From Candidatus Woesearchaeota archaeon (GTDB lineage Archaea > Nanobdellota > Nanobdellia > SCGC-AAA011-G17 > JACPNG01), in the NCBI GenBank assembly GCA_018303705.1, contig JAGVXQ010000001.1, positions 1 to 18,072 on the forward strand: 18,072 bases of DNA. Direction: 5' to 3'. Both the position numbers and the translations under genes were made by a program. Position 1 is the stretch's first letter. The number at the start of each line of letters is the position of its first letter. The notes under the pieces were generated by a model, which saw nothing but the letters and a program-made list of their open reading frames with translations, had not been told where the DNA came from and made no database searches. Positions 13,661 through 18,072 of this stretch are shown piece after piece.

Positions 13661-14284
13661 ATGAAAAAGCATGATGTATACAAATCCATAATCGCTGTAT
13701 CAAAGGAGATTGCAAAGAAACGTGACGGTGCACTTTTCGTCATAGCAGACAAGTCCAGGCTAAAAAATATCTACAAGCCATTGTTTCCGCAGATACACAA
13801 AAGTTTTTATATAAATAAAGAAGGTTCGCTTAAGGTCATTGAAAAGCTTGCTACACTTGATGGCGCTGTACTAATCTCAAATAATGGAATGCTAATAGCT
13901 TATGGTGCAAAGCTTAACAAATCCAAGCCTATTCATGGCCATGGCACCAAGCATGCTGCAGCATCAGGCATCACAAGTTACATAAAAAATGCAACTGCTG
14001 TACTAATAAGCGAGGAAGACAATTTCATAAAGGTGTTTCAGCATGGCAAGATAATTCTTGAAATGGACTCCTACGAAAACCCTAAATCCCTGCAGGACAA
14101 AATAATATCATTCATATCCGAAGGCGATACTGCGCTTCTTACAGCAGCAGGAGTTTCAACAGCTATTCTAGGCAGCGCGATAGTCGGCCCTCTTGCAGTA
14201 GTAGGGGGCACATACCTTGCAATAAAAACAGCAAGCGGAATAATAAAGAAAAATTGGTATGCACTGATCAACAGGAAGCATTAG
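13661..14284 (+). CDS. Diadenylate cyclase-domain (DisA_N/DacZ-like) protein with hydrophobic tail
   Basis: The 207-residue protein has a DisA_N-type domain that, in active members, joins two ATP into c-di-AMP. The DGA motif is present (LDGAVLIS, 66-73), followed by GMLIAYGAKL and, at 95-101, GTKHAAA, where the classic second motif is GxRHRxA. The SEE acidic segment (117-119) follows. The Lys and Ala in place of the two Arg leave activity uncertain, though variants of this motif occur in archaeal homologues. Residues 156-190 are Gly/Ala-rich and hydrophobic (TALLTAAGVSTAILGSAIVG and onward), probably one or two membrane helices, so the enzyme may be membrane-bound. A TATA-like box at about 13638 supports ATG 13661. 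Its end overlaps the opposing RNase P gene by 17 bp. Confidence 0.78.
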   Translation: MKKHDVYKSIIAVSKEIAKKRDGALFVIADKSRLKNIYKPLFPQIHKSFYINKEGSLKVIEKLATLDGAVLISNNGMLIAYGAKLNKSKPIHGHGTKHAAASGITSYIKNATAVLISEEDNFIKVFQHGKIILEMDSYENPKSLQDKIISFISEGDTALLTAAGVSTAILGSAIVGPLAVVGGTYLAIKTASGIIKKNWYALINRKH

Positions 14285-14594
14285 CCTTTTTTTCCCTTAC
14301 AAAGGGTATTCTTAAGCTCTTCTTGCAATTGTAGCAATGGTATATCACGCTGTTCTTTCCTGTCCTTACCCTACAGTTTACCCCATGCCTAAACAACGAA
14401 TGGCAGTGCTTGCAGAACCTTCTCTTGAACTTTCTTGGCATTTTTATATTTGTCTTCATAGCTATTTTCCTTGCCAACTCCACATATCTGTTTGCAAGCT
14501 TTTGGTTTTTTTCAAAAACTTCATCAGCCTCCTTAAAAAGAACCGCAATTCTTTCCTTCGCTATTCTCCTATACTCAATTTGCTGCTTATTCAT
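14268..14594 (-). CDS. rnp4: Ribonuclease P protein component 4 (Rpp21/Rpr2)
   Basis: The 108-residue protein is one of the archaeal RNase P protein subunits, which help the RNA trim tRNA 5' leaders. The N-terminal helices (IAKERIAVLFKEADEVFEKN; LANRYVELARKIAMKTNIKM) and the phrase PRKFKRRFCKHCHSLFRHGVN are family hallmarks. The zinc site is Cys61, Cys64, Cys87 and Cys90. The length is usual for archaea. The start at ATG 14594 is backed by a TATA-like GCTTAAACAA at 14616-14625. It overlaps the cyclase gene tail to tail by 17 bp. Confidence 0.93.
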   Translation of the reverse strand: MNKQQIEYRRIAKERIAVLFKEADEVFEKNQKLANRYVELARKIAMKTNIKMPRKFKRRFCKHCHSLFRHGVNCRVRTGKNSVIYHCYNCKKSLRIPFVREKKANASC

Positions 14595-14676
14595 ATTATT
14601 TTGTCAATATCAAGCTTGTTTAAGCTTTGCACAAAAACTAATGATGGTTACAAACCAACACATTAAATCAGTGCTT

Positions 14677-14730
14677 GCCCATTCATTAATGATGGGCTTC
14701 GGGCAGAAGCAGCTGCCCCTGAATTCAGCT
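14677..14730. other. Cluster of overlapping hairpins downstream of the 5S rRNA
   Basis: Four inverted repeats crowd this stretch: GCCCAT/ATGGGC (14677-14697), GCTTC/GAAGC (14696-14710), GGGCAG/CTGCCC (14701-14718) and AGCTG/CAGCT (14711-14730). Neighbouring pairs overlap and so exclude each other. On the minus strand they lie just past the 5S 3' end and may act in its termination or processing; a separate structured RNA is also possible. Confidence 0.35.
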
Positions 14731-14744
14731 TATAAAAATAAGGT

Positions 14745-14855
14745 GGACAGCTAACTGGGTTTCCCGCCTGAAAGGCAGTACAGCCCAGAACGTGTGCCTG
14801 TTTTACTGCCGAGTTCAAGATGGGATCGGGTAGGACCAGGCAGCTATGACCGTCC
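14745..14855 (-). rRNA. rrf: 5S ribosomal RNA
   Basis: The minus strand shows the 5S pattern: GGACGGTCATAGC at the 5' end, CCCGATCCCATCTTGAACTC in the loop B/C region, the GGGCTGTACTGCC block, GCGGGAAACCCAG and a closing CTGTCC. Helix I pairs GGACGG with CTGTCC, and an inner arm pairs CTGGG with CCCAG. The length (about 111 nt) is on the short side for an archaeal 5S, so the ends may be off by a few bases. No 16S or 23S gene is nearby; the 5S stands alone with its own promoter. Confidence 0.9.
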
Positions 14856-14877
14856 TAGCCAAAAACATCAAAATTAA

Positions 14878-14887
14878 CATTTATAAG
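14878..14887 (-). promoter_or_regulatory. TATA box of the 5S rRNA gene
   Basis: On the minus strand CTTATAAATG lies about 28 bp before the 5S 5' end at 14855, so this gene can be transcribed independently of the other rRNAs. Confidence 0.6.
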
Positions 14888-14889
14888 CC

Positions 14890-15102
14890 TTACGAAATTT
14901 TCAGTTGTTCACAAAGTAGAAAAGTGGGAACTGAATCATCCAGATTAACTTCATAAGCCTTGTAAAGCCTATTTTTCAACCTGCTATCTGCAAGATCTTT
15001 CTGCTTGTGCATCCACCATGAGATTCTTGATAACTGTCTTGTTTTGTCCATATTTGAAAGCCTATAAGCCTTTCTCCATTTGTTCTGATTGTCCATAGAC
15101 AT
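14890..15102 (-). CDS. Hypothetical Lys/Arg/Tyr-rich protein; true 5' end unclear, possible remnant
   Basis: From the first standard start (ATG 15102) this is 70 residues, MSMDNQNKWRKAYRLSN to CEQLKIS. The same frame stays open upstream to a stop at 15259-15261 and reads like protein (RFYDINSCTVQLRKNEYARK, then YYEKLKFEILSRKKAYRQ), but that part holds no ATG, GTG or TTG. The repeating pattern of basic residues and Tyr/Trp (YARKYYEKLK, NKWRKAYR) resembles linker regions of HNH or phage-type DNA-binding proteins, which is only a compositional hint. Either a rare start such as ATT near 15222 is used, or the gene has lost its 5' end. It lies 34 bp upstream of the 5S gene on the same strand. Confidence 0.4.
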   Translation of the reverse strand: MSMDNQNKWRKAYRLSNMDKTRQLSRISWWMHKQKDLADSRLKNRLYKAYEVNLDDSVPTFLLCEQLKIS

Positions 15103-15240
15103 CTGCCTGTAGGCCTTCTTTCTGCTTAATATCTCAAACTTTAGCTTTTCATAATACTTTCTTGCGTATTCATTCTTTCTTAATTGTACAGTGCAAGAAT
15201 TAATGTCATAAAATCGTACAATAGATAATGTCCGCTTTTG

Positions 15241-15261
15241 TAACCGCCTTTGAGGTGGTTA
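15241..15261 (+). other. Strong hairpin, possible start of a small RNA
   Basis: TAACCGCC and GGTGGTTA form an 8-bp stem around the loop TTTGA. One pair is G-U as plus-strand RNA but C-A as minus-strand RNA, so the hairpin favours plus-strand transcription. A TATA-like CATAAAATC (about 15208-15216) lies roughly 28 bp before it. The following bases to 15343 hold no convincing ORF on either strand. A short noncoding RNA is possible but unproved. Confidence 0.25.
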
Positions 15262-15343
15262 AGGTAGTGAAAGGACAATGAACATTTATTAAAAACCATG
15301 CCTTAATAATTATCGATAGTAGAGTAGCCCCCGAACAGAAATT

Positions 15344-16111
15344 TTACTTGACAACCAGCAATTTTACCTCTGAATTTAAGTCAGCGCTTATATCATCCCT
15401 TATTACTGCATTGCACACCAAATTAAAAGAAAACTTTACATTGCTGAATTCAAACTTAACCTTGTAGTCCTTGCTGTTTCCAATCTTGGAAATCCTGCTG
15501 TTTATTACACTGCTTTCATCCCCTTCTCCGAAGTAATCCCTAAGCTTCAAGCCCTTTATCTCCTTGTAATCCCCCGAAACAGGAACCGCATTTTCCCCAA
15601 TGCACCTGAAATCAGAATTCATCTTTTCAGTTGATCTCTCCCCTATATTAGTCAAAACTGCTTTTATCTCATCATCCCCGCTGATCTCGAAGTTGTTTTC
15701 ACTATTCTCCTTGCAATTGCTCCCAGAGCATTCAAATCCAGATATTATCACTTTTGCAGGGCATGTCAATTGGCAGTCCTCTTCACATACAGTCTCTGCC
15801 TTTTCTATATTGCATCTCTCACTTTCCTCGCAGATTCCATTGCCACAGCAGCTCCCAAGCCTCTTGTATTCGCATTGCTTAGTAAGCTCATTGAAACTGT
15901 CTTCAGTGCATTCATTCTTGTCATCGCACGTAGCAATTACATTAACCTTGCATTTTTCATCGTTCCTGCAGTCGATGCACTCGCAAGATTCAGAAGCATC
16001 GCATTTCCCATCCCTACATATTGCCTTACTGTTGCTTATAGTGCATCCAGCAAAAACTACGACACCCAATGCCAATGCCATTAAAATAACCCACTTAACT
16101 CTGCTATTCAT
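15344..16111 (-). CDS. Cys-rich surface lipoprotein
   Basis: The 255-residue protein has a signal peptide with a lipobox (VVFAGC, lipidated Cys23), so it should be anchored outside the cell membrane. Residues 30-120 are rich in Cys, with repeats of small secreted-protein type: CRDGKCDASESCECIDC, CDDKNECTEDSFNELTKQCE and CCGNGICEESERC. These probably form disulfide-bonded knots. Residues 125-255 look like one or two beta-sandwich domains (KVIISGFECSGSNC; YKVKFEFSNVKFSFNLVCNA). Similar Cys-rich modules are frequent on the surface of DPANN and related archaea, where they may bind partners or host cells; no specific function can be given. A TTTAAATTA box about 27 bp upstream supports ATG 16111. 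Confidence 0.75.
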   Translation of the reverse strand: MNSRVKWVILMALALGVVVFAGCTISNSKAICRDGKCDASESCECIDCRNDEKCKVNVIATCDDKNECTEDSFNELTKQCEYKRLGSCCGNGICEESERCNIEKAETVCEEDCQLTCPAKVIISGFECSGSNCKENSENNFEISGDDEIKAVLTNIGERSTEKMNSDFRCIGENAVPVSGDYKEIKGLKLRDYFGEGDESSVINSRISKIGNSKDYKVKFEFSNVKFSFNLVCNAVIRDDISADLNSEVKLLVVK

Positions 16112-16192
16112 GCTATTCTGGTAGCAAAGAACTTAATTTAAACCTTTCTGTATCAATTGCTAAAAATAGAATCAGATAAAAACAAAAAAGAA

Positions 16193-16738
16193 ATGTTGGG
16201 TGTAGACATAGATGAAGTTGTCGCAGACTTCATGGGCTCATTCCTTGATTTCTACAATTCAGTCTCTGGAAAAGCCTATAAGAAGCAAGATATTACACGC
16301 TACGAACTCTGGAAAGTCTTGAACTGCACACAAAGCGATTTAGTAAGCCTAATCTATGAGTTTCACAAAACTCCTTTCTTCAAAAGCATAAAGCCAATTG
16401 AAGGCAGCACTAAAGGGATAGCCTTCTTAAAATCAAAATACCGGCTTCATGCCATAACATCAAGGCAGAAAGAAATAGTCAGAGAAACAACTGAATGGAT
16501 TGAGTATTACTTCAAAAGCTGCTTTGAAAGCATAGAATTTACTGATGACAATGCACTTAACAGGAAGCTATTGAAGAAATCATCTGTATGCAATTCTCTT
16601 GGAATAACTACTTTAATCGAAGACCGTGATTCTTATGCAGAAGAATGTGCCAATAAAGGAATAAGAGTTATCTTGCTTGATCGTCCATGGAACAGGAAAT
16701 ATAAAGAAGGTGGTTTGGTAAAAAGAGTTTATGGTTAG
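16193..16738 (+). CDS. 5'(3')-deoxyribonucleotidase-type HAD phosphatase
   Basis: From the ATG at 16193 the protein has 181 residues. It opens with the HAD catalytic motif MLGVDIDEVVADF (Asp5, Asp7), followed by the cap region. Motif II is HAITSRQKEI, and motif IV lies in TLIEDRDSYAEECANKGIRV with LLDRPWNRKYKEGG near the end. The LLDRPWN block is typical of the NT5C (mitochondrial and cytosolic 5'(3')-deoxyribonucleotidase) family, which removes phosphate from nucleoside monophosphates. An in-frame TTG at 16157 would add 12 residues ahead of the motif with no family support. It converges with rpoN, with 10 bp between the stops. Confidence 0.8.
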   Translation: MLGVDIDEVVADFMGSFLDFYNSVSGKAYKKQDITRYELWKVLNCTQSDLVSLIYEFHKTPFFKSIKPIEGSTKGIAFLKSKYRLHAITSRQKEIVRETTEWIEYYFKSCFESIEFTDDNALNRKLLKKSSVCNSLGITTLIEDRDSYAEECANKGIRVILLDRPWNRKYKEGGLVKRVYG

Positions 16739-16748
16739 GATGAGATAA

Positions 16749-16970
16749 TCAAGATTTTTTGAACTGCATTACCGTGTCAATAAGGTCAACATGGCCAAGA
16801 AACAATGCCCTGCAGCAGTACCTTTCAAGGCCTAGCTCATCAAGAACCTTCTTTTTGTCTTCAGCCTTTATTTTCTCTTGGAATTCCTCCCATAGATGTG
16901 CTACCGGCTTACCACAGCTCATGCAACGGATTGGTATTATTATTTTTAGTCTCCTAGCAATTTTAAACAT
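16749..16970 (-). CDS. rpoN: DNA-directed RNA polymerase subunit N (Rpb10-like)
   Basis: The 73-residue zinc-binding subunit of archaeal RNA polymerase has the family core IIIPIRCMSCGKPVAHLWEEF (read as two parts), LDELGLERYCCRALFLGHVDLID and the zinc ligands Cys16, Cys19, Cys52 and Cys53. Most homologues start directly at MIxPIRC; here eight extra residues (MFKIARRL) precede it. A TATA-like box (AAATTTATAAGG on the plus strand, 16985-16996) lies about 20-26 bp before ATG 16970, which supports the longer form as a leaderless product. No other ribosomal operon genes accompany it, although rpoN often sits with rps9 and rpl13 in archaea. Confidence 0.93.
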   Translation of the reverse strand: MFKIARRLKIIIPIRCMSCGKPVAHLWEEFQEKIKAEDKKKVLDELGLERYCCRALFLGHVDLIDTVMQFKKS

Positions 16971-17183
16971 TTCAAAGTTATCTCAAATTTATAAGGATAA
17001 CTTCTATGTGAAACAAACTTAAAATCGCTTAATATCTTAAGTTCAGAGTAGACCTTGTTCTTTTTTAAAGCTTTCGATAGCTCTACATTATAAAGTTAGA
17101 GGGTGCTAAATTCAATTATATATAAAGAAAAATAGCTATTTTTATGAGCAAATTATTTTAAGATATAAAATTAAGAACTTTTT

Positions 17184-17597
17184 ATGGAATTAATAAGTTA
17201 TATAATCACTTACATAGTTGTAATCAGTAGCATATTGACATTATGCATATTATTTCATAAAAAGTTAGCCTATTTTTTCAATGACCTGATATCTGATTGT
17301 AGATGGTTTATTCAAGAAAACGATAGTCTATTCACCATATTATTCTTAATATTGTTCTTTGTTGAGCAATTGTTCTTAATTATCTTTGCTTACTTATTTA
17401 GGGAAAATGTAATAGTACTTCAAATAATCATAGGTGTATTTGCTTTAGTTGTTGTAACAACAGCATCATTTCAAAAAACAATATTGGATGTTAGAATTAA
17501 ACATTTTAAGGGACAGAAAGAAATAGCAGAGAATCTATATTTATATGTAGATGAATTAATGAGTCGATTCAGTAAAAAGAAATTATTAAAGAAGTAA
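17184..17597 (+). CDS. Hypothetical membrane protein, 137 residues
   Basis: The protein has three hydrophobic segments (about 4-24, 47-70 and 76-95) followed by a basic, helical cytoplasmic tail (RIKHFKGQKEIAENLYLYVDE, then LMSRFSKKKLLKK). I do not recognise the family. The DNA is more AT-rich than elsewhere in the window, and codons such as TTA and ATA dominate. Together with the adjoining IS200-type transposase this hints at an accessory region. A TATA-like AGATATAAAATT at about 17160 supports a leaderless ATG at 17184. Its 3' end overlaps the opposing 39-residue ORF by 12 bp. Confidence 0.6.
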   Translation: MELISYIITYIVVISSILTLCILFHKKLAYFFNDLISDCRWFIQENDSLFTILFLILFFVEQLFLIIFAYLFRENVIVLQIIIGVFALVVVTTASFQKTILDVRIKHFKGQKEIAENLYLYVDELMSRFSKKKLLKK

Positions 17598-17705
17598 TAA
17601 CTTTTTAAACTCTATAAGGGATTCTCTCGTTTTTTCTATTAGTTCTTCGTCACTTAGTTTTTTTATTTCATCCTGTTTTTTTGAGAGATTATTATTTTTA
17701 GCCAT
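17586..17705 (-). CDS. Small charged protein, 39 residues
   Basis: This short ORF (MAKNNNLSKKQDEIKKLSDE then ELIEKTRESLIEFKKLLLL) is charged and likely one long helix or helical hairpin. A Shine-Dalgarno-like GAGGGTGA lies 5 bases before the ATG (17711-17718), with TATA-like boxes farther upstream (about 17721-17733 and 17739-17750). The LSDEELIEKTRESLIEF phrase faintly resembles helical regions of L29-type proteins, which I regard as chance. It converges with the membrane protein gene and overlaps its last 12 bp. Function unknown. Confidence 0.45.
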   Translation of the reverse strand: MAKNNNLSKKQDEIKKLSDEELIEKTRESLIEFKKLLLL

Positions 17706-17823
17706 TCTTATCACCCTCTTTTTATAATATATCTTTAAAGTTTATAAATATTTAGAATCTAAATGGAATATAAACTTTACTAATATATTTCATTTCTAAC
17801 AAGTGGCTAATGAATCTCCCAAT

Positions 17824-17837
17824 CGCAGCAAGCTGCG
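17824..17837. repeat. Hairpin at the end of an IS200/IS605-type element
   Basis: CGCAGC-AA-GCTGCG is a perfect 6-bp stem with a 2-nt loop, 6 bp beyond the tnpA stop codon. IS200/IS605 elements end in short subterminal hairpins bound by TnpA rather than in inverted repeats. The element boundary is probably near 17790-17820, but the cleavage site cannot be fixed from one end. Confidence 0.55.
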
Positions 17838-17843
17838 GGGTAT

Positions 17844-18072
17844 CTATGTGAATTCGTGGAGCTTCAACTGATTAACGCTTCTTCCCTGCGATAAAACATA
17901 TTTCTTTACTTCCTCTAAACCTCTTCCATCACCCACAGTATCGATATGCCCCCCATCACTCCAGAACTCTCCCCCCCATAAAACATCTTCCTTTAATTCT
18001 GGAAAGTTTTTGAAGATTTGTATTGCAAGAATGCTCTTGCATATTTGCATTATTCTCGAAGGAGAATAACGA
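17844..18072 (-). CDS. tnpA: IS200/IS605-type transposase TnpA, N-terminal part outside the window
   Basis: The minus-strand frame is open to the window edge, and the ATG at 18050 lies inside conserved sequence, so the gene begins outside. The visible 75 residues are the C-terminal half of a Y1 transposase: YSPSRIMQICKSILAIQIFK, FPELKEDVLWGGEFWSDGGH and TVGDGRGLEEVKKYVLSQGR. The single-strand HUH/Y1 enzymes cut and join DNA through a Tyr in the C-terminal helix, here most likely the Tyr of KKYVLSQ. The HUH pair itself would lie in the missing part. The end hairpin follows the stop at once, and no TnpB lies on this side. Confidence 0.85.
   Translation of the reverse strand, partial: RYSPSRIMQICKSILAIQIFKNFPELKEDVLWGGEFWSDGGHIDTVGDGRGLEEVKKYVLSQGRSVNQLKLHEFT

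Noticed and set aside
14637..14725. Possible C/D box RNA from two TAATGATGG copies and a CTGA
   Set aside because: The boxes do not have proper C/D spacing and no clear D' box is present; the stretch is better described by its hairpins.
17750..17764. Inverted repeat ATTTAGA-A-TCTAAAT as a second copper operator
   Set aside because: The half-sites are in the opposite order to the 4483-4504 palindrome and have a central base; no metal gene is near.
1..18072. CRISPR array, tandem repeat array or known defence operon
   Set aside because: No regularly spaced repeats of 24-40 bp and no Cas, restriction or known anti-phage effector families were seen; the SNase operon is the nearest candidate and has no such precedent that I know.

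Overview
The window is archaeal and probably from a DPANN-type lineage (Woesearchaeota/Pacearchaeota-like); the domain is secure, the lineage is inference. Archaeal markers are RNA polymerase subunits RpoP and RpoN, ribosomal protein eL43 (L37Ae), prefoldin beta, Pth2, RNase P component 4 (Rpp21), archaeal SepF, a type-2 Ogg and UPF0147. The DNA is AT-rich and tightly packed. Many genes have a TATA-like box 22-35 bp before the start codon, which suggests leaderless mRNAs; Shine-Dalgarno sequences appear at only a few genes. Convergent genes abut or overlap by a few bases, and several neighbours share ATGA stop/start overlaps.

Layout. 1-602: 3' part of a DUF835 plus winged-helix protein. 706-5707: a metal (probably copper) homeostasis island. 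It holds a six-span CCAHH membrane protein and a membrane-anchored SGHH protein (plus strand), facing a Cu+-type P1B ATPase and a DUF2892 protein with a Cys-Cys tail (minus strand). Divergent from these is a PadR-type repressor fused to a TRASH metal-sensing domain, followed by an 8-oxoguanine glycosylase. A perfect 22-bp palindrome sits at the predicted start site of the ATPase operon and is the obvious operator candidate. 5760-8558: an unknown gene, a DRG-like TGS protein with degraded GTPase motifs, a short MscS-type channel and two unknown proteins. 8725-10291: sepF, then the information-processing cluster eL43-rpoP-pfdB-UPF0147, and a tRNA-Pro(TGG).

10409-11088: a 28-aa membrane peptide with a perfect Shine-Dalgarno, an 84-aa membrane protein and pth2. 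11156-12524: an unknown gene, then a minus-strand operon of a ribbon-helix-helix-like protein, a small holin-like membrane protein and a secreted lipoprotein nuclease, joined by 4-bp overlaps and preceded by an inverted repeat at the likely start site. 12635-14594: an unknown protein, a SprT-like metalloprotease, a diadenylate cyclase-like protein and RNase P component 4. 14745-14855: a lone 5S rRNA. 14890-16970: an ORF that lacks a usual start codon, a Cys-rich lipoprotein, a 5'(3')-deoxyribonucleotidase-type HAD phosphatase and rpoN. 17184-18072: an unknown membrane protein, a 39-aa ORF and the 3' part of an IS200/IS605 TnpA with its end hairpin.

The two most interesting units are the copper island, with its PadR-TRASH sensor, defined operator candidate and two uncharacterised membrane partners, and the RHH/holin-like/lipoprotein-nuclease operon. 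No CRISPR array or known defence system is visible.
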